NCBI RefSeq assembly: GCF_947242115.1
Contig: NC_074721.1
Coordinates: 2,493,501 to 2,557,500 of the forward strand
From: Biomphalaria glabrata
Taxonomy: Eukaryota > Mollusca > Gastropoda > Planorbidae
Direction of reading: 5' to 3'
DNA: 64,000 bases
Of this stretch, positions 12,116 through 39,483 are shown one piece after another (position 1 is the stretch's first letter; each line of letters starts with the position of its first letter). The notes below the pieces were generated by a model that was given only the letters and a program-made list of their open reading frames with translations, was not told where the DNA came from and ran no database searches. The position numbers were made by a program, and so were the translations under genes.

Positions 12116-12733
12116 ATGCCTATTATTTTAATATTTCAGTTTACAAACAATAACAATAGATAAGACAAAAAGAAAACAGACTAAATCAGTAACTAAATTA
12201 TTATTAATGGCTTTTTAAGCTTATATAATAGGGGTTTCGCTGAATAGGTTTTCAGTTAAAAGGGTCATTTTGAGCGAACACCCCATAATATTTATTTTTC
12301 AACGGAATGAATAGCCTAAGCTATTCTAGCTAACTATTTCCTCATCAATTTATAAGCATAATATGCAATTTTATTTCGGCCGATGTCCATTGGTGCTTTA
12401 AAATCGCCTTAAGTTCGGACCTATTCTCGTTTATCCGGAAACGTTTTGAGAATGAAATTTCCATACATGTCAACTTTGACCTTCAGCTATGCTTTATTTT
12501 ATGAGGGAAAACGAAAGTGACTATGTGGGAAATGTATAAAAATGGACTCTTTGTAATACTATTTTCTTAGTTCTGCAGTTACTTTTGAAATAAATAAGAA
12601 TGGATAAAAATTACGGGGAGGTGTTCGCTTTATATGCCATTTCGCTGATGGGCCTTTCCTATAGATCGAATTCCAGTTATTTTGTTTGGCAACATTGATT
12701 TATCTCGTCCAGTCTTCTTGATAGCGCCCCATC

Positions 12734-13850
12734 GTGGCAAGGGCCCGCAACCTCGGTTATCAAAATGCGATTGTCATTTGTTTAGTCACGAAGGTGGTTA
12801 CGATAAAATTGTCTGGCTTTGTTTGCAATAAAATTTTAAAAGGTATTCCTAGAGTTACATTTTACATTATAGATCTACACTCCCCATTCTTTAATAACAG
12901 AGCTGTTTCTGGGAAAAAGTCTAATATTCAAAATTACTTTAGATCTTCGGAACAGTTTATTTTTTTAGTAAAGAAATTAACAAATTCTTTGGAAAATGTC
13001 AAGAACTGAAGAAGTGACCGCCATCATCATGTTATTTAATTTATCTAGATCTAAATAATAATATCTAATCTATATAAATAGATGTATTATAAATCTATAT
13101 CCTATATATTATATTCTAGATCTACTAATAAAATTAATAAAAAATCAATTAAACTTTGTGCATGATCATATATTATAATATATACTATTACAGTATTCTG
13201 AGTATTACTATGACTACTATTACTATTACTATTAGTAATAGTACTATGAGTATGGATTGATCAATGATTTTTAGACTATAAATTATAAATTAGATCTAAA
13301 TTAATATGATAAATATGGATCTACTAGTTACTAGGTACATTATTTACATGAATTCTAATTTGGACACTCGCTGTTTTTGTGGTCATTAAATCTTTATTTT
13401 GATATTTAATATGAAACAAACACGCTGTATTATAGTATAATAATAATAATATGCTTGTCCATTTTCCAATCATCCAATGACCCAATTTCCTTCAATTTAG
13501 CTGTCTTTTTATTTTTAGAAAAAAGAATTTCAAATTTGTAAGTCAGGTTTTTTTTTTTTTTTATGTTACCCGGATGACTAACTTTTACCTCTAAATTCAG
13601 AATCCACTTGTTTCTTCGCACTACCATTTCATAAATTGTAAACATGTCCAATGTCATGGTACCAGTCCAGCAGAGAAAAAGTGAGGGCCCTAACTTAGAT
13701 AAAGCAACATTTTTCAACCTTTTCTTTAGTTTTGTTGTTTTTGAAGGGAAGGGGGATGTTTTACACTTTGTACCAACATTTTGGAGGGTAGGATGAAACC
13801 ACGTTAATTTGGCCCCCTGGCCATATTTTGGGCATCACTGTACTAGACCT
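12734..13850. other. Intergenic AT-rich DNA, nothing recognised
   Basis: Open frames at 12734-13009 (+) and 13430-13717 (-) have no recognisable domain and no neighbouring splice context. The stretch is rich in tagatcta-type words and (ta)n runs. I see no gene here. Confidence 0.4.
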
Positions 13851-13873
13851 TTGACTATTATAATATATTATAT

Positions 13874-14150
13874 GTGAGTTCTGAGTGGCTGACTGGTAAA
13901 GCGATTGAGTTCCGAACTGGATGGCCTTGGGCTCAAATCCTGGTGAAGACTGGGATTTTTAATTTTAGGGTTGGGCGCCTCTTGAGTCCACCCAGCTCTA
14001 ATGGGTACCTGACATTAGTTGGGCAAATTAAAAGCGGTTGGTTATTGTGCTGGCCACATGACACGCTCGTTATCAGTAGGCCACAGAAACAGATGACCTT
14101 TCCATCATCTGCCCTATAGACCACAAGGTCTGAAAGGGGAATTTTTTTTT
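13874..14150 (+). mobile_element. tRNA-derived SINE, family B, near full length
   Basis: tRNA-like head 'gagtggctgactggtaaagcg' (A box) and 'gggctcaaatcctggtgaag' (B box), then a tRNA-unrelated body ending 'catctgccctatagaccacaaggtctgaaagggga' before a T-rich tail. Other copies: 26506-26625, 31625-31872, 40790-40916 (+) and 43893-44152, 59570-59745, 61105-61170 (-). The antisense 63-aa open frame over it is an artefact. Confidence 0.75.
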
Positions 14151-14159
14151 ACTTTTTTC

Positions 14160-14640
14160 TGTACTAGACCTAGATATAGATCTAGAGTCTAAATCTAGTA
14201 CTAGAGTCTAGGCGGGCTAGTCTAGGTAACTAGATCTAAATTATTTTTAGTGACTTTAGTCTAAATTATCTAGATCTAAATGTGTAAAATACAGTATTTA
14301 CAGATAGATGTTCCTCTAAAAGATCATAATTTCAAGATCTAGAAAGGATCTACTTGAATCAAGTCCTAGATCTATGACTTTAAATTTAAGACTATCTAGT
14401 CTAGTATAAAAATAAATGATTTAGCCGTCTAGTTTTTATTCAAATATAAATTATTCATAATTATAATACTGACTAAACTGTCACTAAACTATACTTTACT
14501 TTAGATTCTTCTAGATCTAGATTGACTAGAAATATTAGATCTAGATCTCTATGTAGCTAGTACTTGTTAGTCCAATTTAGTCTATAGATCTAAGCCTAGT
14601 AAGTCCTAGTCTATCTCTAGATTATCACCAGCATTATCTC
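14160..14640. repeat. AGATCTAG-rich low-complexity DNA
   Basis: Dense in overlapping tctagatctaga-type words, which are self-complementary, in otherwise featureless AT-rich intergenic DNA upstream of CUL1. Similar clusters occur near 9130-9180, 10680-10840, 13040-13130, 29460-30070, 48190-48600, 49270-49730 and 60715-60845. Confidence 0.55.
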
Positions 14641-14702
14641 TAGTGATTGCTGATGATATGATCCAAACCAAAATTTACAAGTGCCAACATTTAAGTCCCT
14701 CT

Positions 14703-14858
14703 AGATAAATCAGTGTACACCTACATCTCTATGACAACATGATCTGTTTGACCATAAGTATATATGACTTCTTCAAGCATTTGACCATCAAGCTCTTAAG
14801 TCTATAGATAAATCAGTGCACACTTACATCTGTGACAACATGGTCTGTTTTAACATGT
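14703..14858 (-). pseudogene. Two partial copies of CCDC12 exon 3 with its donor
   Basis: 14703-14752 and 14808-14856 both resemble the genomic stretch 7245-7295, which is the end of CCDC12 exon 3, its GTAAGT donor and the following intron bases: 'agataaatcagtgtacacttac..catctgtgacaacatgatctgttt'. Each copy keeps about 50 bases and the exon part breaks off after about 25 bases, so neither can code. They lie outside the gene, about 5 kb upstream of its start codon and 0.4-0.5 kb before the CUL1 start codon. Confidence 0.6.
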
Positions 14859-14879
14859 AATTAAATTTTCTTTTCAGAA

Positions 14880-15230
14880 TGAACCAGTTCTATTCTTTCA
14901 AATCAACATATAACCATTAAAATGATGAAGAAAAGTTTTTAGTTCAGAAGTTTCAATTGAAAACCTTGCAGCTGTGTTAAAGAATGAATGTTTGATCGAC
15001 AGATTCCTAGCAACAATTATTAGGTGAGCTCTTTTTTTAATCATTTTTTTATTTATATTATTAGGACCAGCTAAAGCTAATATTGTTATAATTTATAAAT
15101 GTTGTCTTTAAGCGTTTAACAAATTTTTAGTTTTGTTAATCTTCAATGTTAAATGTTTTTAGTTTTGTTTATGCTCAATTTAATCTTTGCACCTTTTAAA
15201 GGTACATTTCTTCTTTAGGTAAATATAAAA
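14880..15230 (+). promoter_or_regulatory. Possible CUL1 5' untranslated exon and splice
   Basis: A plausible non-coding exon ends at 15023 (ttattag before gtgagc). A plausible acceptor (ttcttctttag) at about 15218 would join it to gtaaatataaaa directly before the ATG at 15231. The 5' boundary cannot be seen. This is a splice-signal inference only. Confidence 0.35.
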
Positions 15231-32839
<17,609 letters not shown>

Positions 32840-35565
32840 TCACTTGGCAATGTGTGCTGTTTTCTCCCAGAACTAGGATACTTAGAAATGTTACTTTCTT
32901 CTGAATGGCATTGTATGTGGTTCAAGCAGTGGTTCTCACACTGCACATGTCTTGTACTGTAGATTGTAATCCAACAGTCTTATAGTCCCCTGCTGACACA
33001 TGCCCACATGTTTGTGTGCATATGTCCTAATCATGTTATGTTTTCAGAATTTAAAAAAAAAAAAAATTTATCATACATTTTTAAAAAATTGGTTATGGTT
33101 TATGGGCCAGTTTTTTTTTTTTTTTTTATTTGGCATAGTTGAAGTTGGATTCCATTACAATAACATTTGTCAGTGTATGATAGTTAATATTATAGGCAAT
33201 GCAATAGCTTGAACAGATTTTAAGCGTTGTTTAAATAGCATTCTTAATCTCAAGTGTTTAAACGTTGAAGACTGTTTATTAAACACTCTGGTTGTTGGCT
33301 GTCCTCTTAATACACTGCCGAACAATGTATTGTATAAGTGTATAAAGAGATGTCAGACTTCTTCTGTGTTGTGTGCCACTGCCCCTTTGGATTGTTGTGC
33401 TTGGAACGCGTGTCAATATGTATTATAATAATACCAGGTATGAAACCATGTGTTATGTCAATTCTGTGTCACTGTCTGAAGTTTGTGTGTTCTGCCATAT
33501 ATTATATCTCAAGTCTCTCACACCATACAATTGTTTAGAACTAAACCTGTGATGTTATGTTGACAAATATTTTTTGCATTGCATTCAATAGTTTGTGACA
33601 AGGTATTCCCCCCCACCTTGTAGCCACCTCTGTAATCAGGGAATAGATATCATACAGAATATTGCAACTTTTTTCAGATTGAGGCTATACCTTTCTTTTT
33701 AAAAAATAATCAAGAGTGTAGCAATAAACAAAATCATTCCAATAGAGCTTCTTGACTAAACATAAATGTTTTTACTTTGTCAATGAATACTTTTCTCTAG
33801 TGACTAAACTATGTTCTGTATGAATTCTATTGTGCACCATTTTTCAACTTGTAATTGCTTACCACTTGTTTTGTGTATGTGATGGTAACATCCGTGAGCA
33901 GTTACACTAGGTCCAAGGATCTCTTCAACTCGTATTTATTGTAGCATATGGATTGTGGGAATGGTCCTTTAGATTTTCTCTGGACGTATGGGGCATTGTG
34001 TCATTGATTGTTGAGTTGTTCTATTATGGTGGCGTTATAGTGAGAGTTGAGTTGCCTCACATTCCTTGGACTGGCACAAGAGATTACCTTGATATATTAA
34101 AAAAAAATATCAGTGCGGAAAAAATTGAGTTTGCTTGGGGGAGAAAAAAAAACACTTATTACAACGATGTGTGGACTTACTTCCAATTGTATTATACTAG
34201 CTTAATGTTTTAGCCTTGTGTGGTTTTCTCTATTTATTTCAAGTTCAAGTAACCTTTAGTTGGCAGGCCTGAAACATGGCGTCACTGCAGTGATATTCTT
34301 GGTGATTTTTTGCTGGTTTTACTTTAAAAGGAACAGTTGTATTTAAGATTAACTTGTCCAGATTTTAAATTCTACATTGATGGATCATTTGTCAAAAGCT
34401 TGTTGATACTTTTTTTTTTTTCCCAAGGGTGTTAGAATAATTGTTCTAGGCTAGATTTTAATTTGTATTCAAGTTTTATATTGAGTTAAAATACTTTGTT
34501 CAAATGTTATGTTGATTATTAAGAATATAATTTAATAACAATAATAAATTGTGTTGGAATGACTTGGCAATGCATGTGTGGTTCACCCTAAGACGAGTTT
34601 CTCAGCCTGGGCTGGGTTTTTATTTCTAGGTACTCCTTTCCTTATGATGATAGATATCTACAAATAATTACCATTTCTTAACGAGTGTGCTAAATGATGC
34701 TGTAAAACTGCACAGCCAGTAAAAGCATTTTTTTTCCTCCTCAAAAGGTTATTCTAGCTGTTAAACCTAAAATCATGTTGTTGAGAAAAGTTTATTAACA
34801 TTTGTTTTCATTCTCATACTCTTGTTTGTTTCACAACTATGTTCACGTGTTGCTCTTGGTTTAATCAATTCTATATTTCTAGGTTTTAATAACTTAACAA
34901 AAGGTTTGTCTATTTCATCTCAATAGCCTATTGATTTCTTACTGTTTGCTGCAGGTTGTATTTATGTAGTAAAATATTTCTTACACTGGGCTCCTACCAA
35001 CACACGTGTGCCATACATGTGTTAATTAATGTCTTGTGTTTTATTCCTTGGAGAACTAATGCTGGTTTGGAGTACAAGTGATCTGTATTAAATCACATTT
35101 GTTTTTAAACGTGGTGTAGTGATGTGTCTGCAGTGAAAGCTGTGTTTGTGGTGAGACTCTTGTTAGAAATGCCCCCTTTGCCTTTTTAATTATCACTTGG
35201 AAAGATCTCAGTCTGTTAGGTGCTACATGGTGAACAGTGTTGGCCTTAAACATGCTGATCCATAGAAAGAGCGCCATTCATTGAAACAAAATTTCAGAGC
35301 TGGGTTTTGGCAATTATAGTCTGTTCTTGAATTAGATTGACTCGTACTATAGTTGTATTTATAAAAGTGAAATGCATTGTTCATATTTTGTAAATTAAAT
35401 TTTTGGCTTGGTAAGTAAATCTGTTTAGTCTCATGAAGTCATCATTTAATGGTGTTAATAATTACAATGATTTCATTCAAAACTGTTTTGTTTAATTTGT
35501 TTTTATATCAATTATAAACTTTATTTCTATGAATACATTTATATCTTTGAAGGAGTACATTAAAA
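32840..35565 (+). other. CUL1 3' untranslated region (probable)
   Basis: A repeat-poor, T-rich stretch follows the CUL1 stop. Candidate polyadenylation signals are AATAAA at 33723 and 34543 and ATTAAA at 35559. Short open frames at 33000, 33338 and 33953 have no recognisable domain. The first SINE begins just past 35630, which fits an end of the transcript near 35.6 kb, but the true end cannot be seen. Confidence 0.5.
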
Positions 35566-35631
35566 TGCTATCAATTTATTTGAACTTATCTGGCGTGTGT
35601 GTTGATTTATTTGTTTGTACAATGTTTTATA

Positions 35632-35775
35632 TGTTTTGGATGTTCCTTCAGAGTTGAAGATAATCTTCCTAGTCAAACTTCCGGCAGGATGCTGGGGAGG
35701 GGGAGTGATGACAGCTGCAGGGCATGAACCCTGGGACCATTGAGATGACCAAATGACAGTCCAGCACATTAAATT
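35632..35775 (-). mobile_element. SINE family A, antisense
   Basis: tttggatgttccttcagagt, 'cttcctagtcaaacttccggcagga', 'gaaccctgggaccattgaga', 'aatgacagtccagca': the reverse of the family A body and B box. The 69-aa antisense frame over it is an artefact. Confidence 0.7.
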
Positions 35776-35814
35776 TTGTATTTGTAAATTATGGTTCAGT
35801 GTTAATGTATTACT

Positions 35815-36470
35815 GCTACTAATGCCCTATAGAAAGGGATGGGATGTCTGAATCAACCAGGAAAACCACAAGCTAGCAGAGTTTTAAGTCACTGATTAAC
35901 TAGCATGACTAGATTGACACATAAAATGTGTAGGACGTAATTATCTTCTCTTTTGAAGTAACATCTGAAATTGATCAAATACTTATTTTTTTGTCTTCTG
36001 TTCTGAAGAACATAAGACTAAAACGTTATTTAACCTTAGTTAGGCCAATAATAGAAAATGCATCCTCTGTTTGGGACCCCTCAACACAAGAAAACAAAGA
36101 AACTGGAACAGACTAAATAAATAGAGCAGTGAGATTCATAAAAAATATTCACATTGAGTAAAATCACTAAATTTAGAAAGCCTTTGGATAAAGACTTAAA
36201 AGTAAAATAGCAATTATATATAAAACACTGAACCACAATCTTCAAATACAAAATCTAATAAAATACTCAGAAAGATAAAGGCACATTCCTCCTTCCATAT
36301 GCTAGGACAAATTTTTACAAATGCTCTTTCTTCCATAGCACTATTAGAGCATGTAATGTGTTGCCTAAGCTAGCCAGGAAAACCAGTGACTTGGCAGAAT
36401 TTAGGTAATTGAATAATATGCTTGACGCGTAGGACATAATCATCTTCTTTTTTTGAAGTAATATCTGTTT
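35815..36470 (+). mobile_element. LINE 3'-end fragments (IRAWNGLP family), two in a row
   Basis: 35815-35995 is one 3' tail ending 'aggacgtaattatcttctcttttgaagtaaca'. 36001-36470 is a longer second copy, with frames like LRPIIENASSVWDPSTQE (the ...VWDP segment downstream of the polymerase core), 'cacattcctccttccatatgctagg', 'attagagcatgtaatgtgttgcc' and the same tail. Both are decayed. Confidence 0.7.
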
Positions 36471-36479
36471 CATATAATA

Positions 36480-38150
36480 TAAGGAGCTCTAAATTTAGTT
36501 TACTAATGGTGTTTCTCTTATCAAATATCAATTTTCACTTGTTATAAATCTCACAGCTCTATTTAGGGTCTGTTCTAGTTTCTTTGTTTTCTTGAGTTGA
36601 GGGGGAAGCCAATAACCAAGGTTAAATAGCATTTTAGTTTTGTGTTCTTGTTTGATATGTAAAAATTTCTTTTACTAAGCCCTAATGCTTTTGAGTTTTG
36701 AATACTGGTAATTTGGAGATACCATGGTATTTTTTATTTATTTATTATAACACCTAGATATTTAGATTTTTTAGTCTGTTACTCTTTATAATTGGCATTA
36801 TTCTGGATGGATAGGTAGTTTGATTCCCTTTTCGTGAATCTTCTAATACTATTTGTAAAATTTCAGTATTTTGTGGGGGTTTTTTATTATGTAAATGTTC
36901 AGTATTCTTCAATTATTATCCAACTTTTGTACCATAAACTTTATAACTCAGATTTAATGACACATGGTTTAATTCTATACTAAAATAATATCATTCATTT
37001 GCACCACTGGTAATGGCGCAACAGTGATAATTATGATTATAAATCCAGAGTTTACAATATCAGAAATACCAACCAAAAAAAAAATCTTCCATAAAAATAA
37101 AATTCTCTCTATGGCAAAAGTTAAAATGTTTGATTAACAAACAAATCACTGTCGCTTCAAGCCCCTCTCTCACAAAGCAAAACAAACAACCTCAAATGCC
37201 ACCCTCCTCCCCCAGGTTAACAGAAGACAGAATGGTCACAACTCAGTCCTGACAAGGTACACCTGAGTTTACTGTTATTGGTGTTAATTTGAAACCATTT
37301 ATTATTGCAGTTTGTTCTCTCCCTATCAGGAAATCCTGAATCCATTGGTCCAATGAACCAGTTATGCTGAAATATTTTTATTTTTAAAGCAAGCTATGGT
37401 AATGAACTTAGTCAAATGAAAAGTTGAATAAAATGGGAGCTATTGGCTCATTATTAATAAGCCTTTTGAAAAATCTTCAAATCTATGCTATGGTAATGAA
37501 CTTAGTCAAATGAAAAGTTGAATAAAATGGGAGCTATTGGCTCATTATTAATAAGCCTTTTGAAAAATCTTCAAATCTATGCTATGGTAATGAACTTAGT
37601 CAAATGAAAAGTTGAATAAAATGGGAGCTATTGGCTCATTATTAATAAGCCTTTTGAAAAATCTTCAAATCTATGCTATGGTAATGAACTTAGTCAAATG
37701 AAAAGTTGAATAAAATGGGAGCTATTGGCTCATTATTAATAAGCCTTTTGAAAAATCTTCAAATCTATGCTATGGTAATGAACTTAGTCAAATGAAAAGT
37801 TGAATAAAATGGGAGCTATTGGCTCATTATTAATAAGCCTTTTGAAAAATCTTCAAATCTATGCTATGGTAATGAACTTAGTCAAATGAAAAGTTGAATA
37901 AAATGGGAGCTATTGGCTCATTATTAATAAGCCTTTTGAAAAATCTTCAAATCTATGCTATGGTAATGAACTTAGTCAAATAAAAAGTTGAATAAAATGA
38001 GAGCTATTGGCTCATTATTAATAAGCCTTTTGAAAAATCTTCAAATCTATGCTATGGTAATGAACTTAGTCAAATGAAAAGTTGAATAAAATGGGAGCTA
38101 TTGGCTCATTATTAATAAGCCTTTTGAAGAATCTTCAAATAGACCTATTA
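36480..38150 (-). mobile_element. LINE reverse-transcriptase region, antisense
   Basis: The reverse of the same LINE family: it starts with the antisense of the VWDP region (36541-36660) and goes on to the antisense of the core, where 37255-37392 parallels 62565-62695 (minus-strand frames with QTVIING.K and TPITVNSG there). It faces the sense copy at 36001-36470. The upstream end has been taken over by the 94-bp satellite. Confidence 0.7.
37393..38144 (+). repeat. 94-bp minisatellite x 8 inside LINE
   Basis: Eight nearly identical units begin gctatggtaatgaacttagt at 37393, 37487, 37581, 37675, 37769, 37863, 37957 and 38051. The unit derives from LINE sequence: the single-copy counterpart is at about 62690-62730 (gcaaactatggtggtgaact). 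Near identity shows recent expansion. Confidence 0.95.
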
Positions 38151-38202
38151 AAGCCATGATGGTATGGAGTAAAAACATTATGTTTATCTAATTCCAAGGG
38201 AT

Positions 38203-38284
38203 TTAACCCTTAAGGCGCGTGTGGTAGTTTAGCCTCCATTGTTTATGCACTCATTGTAAAACAGCTCAGCATTTTAAGGGTTAA
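38203..38284. mobile_element. TTAA-flanked MITE, 82 bp
   Basis: Starts ttaacccttaag and ends ttaagggttaa, a perfect inverted pair of 11 bases sharing TTAA. It has no coding content. Piggybac-type by target, but a different family from 38442-38522. Confidence 0.6.
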
Positions 38285-38441
38285 GATGTTGCTACATATT
38301 ATGTGTTCTGGTGTTTTACATGTGATGCTGGTGAGTAGTAATGGTTTGTAGATTCCTGGATCAGATTTATCTCCTTTTTTTTAATAGGGGAAACACAATA
38401 GCTTGCAATAGTGCAGTAGAAGAAGGCTACTTCAGTCTCTA

Positions 38442-38522
38442 TTAACTCTTTCTCTCCTAACTGGCGATACCAGCATTGATTCTACCAGAATGTGGTAAAT
38501 AATTAGGGAGAGAAAGAGTTAA
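38442..38522. mobile_element. TTAA-flanked MITE, 81 bp, related to 16890-18831
   Basis: ttaactctttctctcctaa at the left and ttagggagagaaagagttaa at the right. The right 37 bases match the right end of the 1.94-kb element in CUL1 intron 3 with few changes, so it is an internal-deletion derivative. Confidence 0.8.
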
Positions 38523-38529
38523 AAGACGC

Positions 38530-38720
38530 TCCCTAATTCACATCACTTGTTGGATGCCTCTCTTTGAGTGGGGCAGAATCTTCTTCTGTGACTAAACAAT
38601 TTTGAAGAGGCAAAGTTTGTCTGCTCATTTTTCATCTTGTATGCCAATAGGATTATCCCCTCTTTGTGTCCCTAATACATTGACACAGTGTGTATTGGCC
38701 TGTTTCAAAACATTTCACTG
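38530..38720 (-). mobile_element. LINE 3'-tail fragment, antisense
   Basis: Parallels the reverse LINE tail at 27730-27850: 'ttgagtggggcagaatcttcttctgtgactaaacaattttgaagaggcaaagttt', and ends tattggcctgtttcaaaaca, as at 28195-28216. Strongly decayed. Confidence 0.5.
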
Positions 38721-39483
38721 CACACAATAATAACAATCAAAAGTAATTTTGTTGTTCTTCATTTAAAAGAATATTTTTAGTTAACATCCTTTGATATTTG
38801 CTAAACAACAAAGTCTGGCATTTGATGGTAAACAACTTGTTCAATTATCATAGAAATCAGTGACAAATTGAGAAATAAAGATTCTCATTCAACATAAAAA
38901 TTACTCATAAAAATATTCTGCGTTTACAAAATTGGTCAAGCTAACAGCCTGTAAGATAAAACAACCCCTCAGTTAAGTTAGTTGAATACATCTTTGTTTT
39001 TTTTTCTAAATTCTCTCAACTGTCATTGTAAAACATTAAAGACACCTGAAACCATGATCTGATTTAAATACATTTTAATTCAAAGACTAGAGCAACCAGT
39101 GTCTCTAAAGTATAACACAATAAAAATTGAAGCATTAATCCCAGCACACTTTTGACAATAACAAATATATATGTTACTGAAAAAAAATCTATAACTAGTG
39201 TGCGTTAGTCTTACACAAATGTGAGTCTGATTAACATTCTACAATACTGATTTTTTTTCCCTTAAAAGAACATACATATAATAATGTGTATATAATTCAG
39301 AAATGACATTTTTTTATAGCATGAATATAATTTTAGAAAATTATTAATATGTTCAATATAATTTAGAATTAACATTTTCAGAGCATCAATATATTTTTTG
39401 AAAATTATTAATAGGATAAATATAATTTAGAAATGACTTTTTCCTAGCATCACTATAATTAAGAATACATTTTAAAGCTCATT

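Larger units (their letters stand above)
10848..12660. mobile_element. Candidate DNA transposon, superfamily not determined
   Basis: The left end gggaaaggaccaatggcgaa and the right end, read in reverse (aggaaaggcccatcagcgaa), form imperfect terminal inverted repeats. Subterminal blocks repeat the same theme: aatcagcgaacgc and gagcgaaaggcc at 11047-11095, gtttcgctgaataggt and gagcgaacacccc at 12233-12285. Inside are two LINE scraps (11485-11600 and 11885-12115), so the element has been hit by later insertions or is itself a mosaic. I see no transposase frame and no clear target duplication. It lies between the CCDC12 start and the CUL1 start. Confidence 0.4.

Noticed and set aside
13880-13950. 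tRNA-like sequence with A and B boxes
   Set aside because: No paired acceptor stem; it is the head of SINE family B, repeated at 26506, 31625 and 43893-44152.
33953-34213. 86-codon frame after CUL1
   Set aside because: Inside the probable CUL1 3' untranslated region; no family likeness and no splice or start context.
37393-38144. Regular repeats resembling a CRISPR array
   Set aside because: Whole 94-bp units are identical with no unique spacers; a eukaryotic minisatellite.
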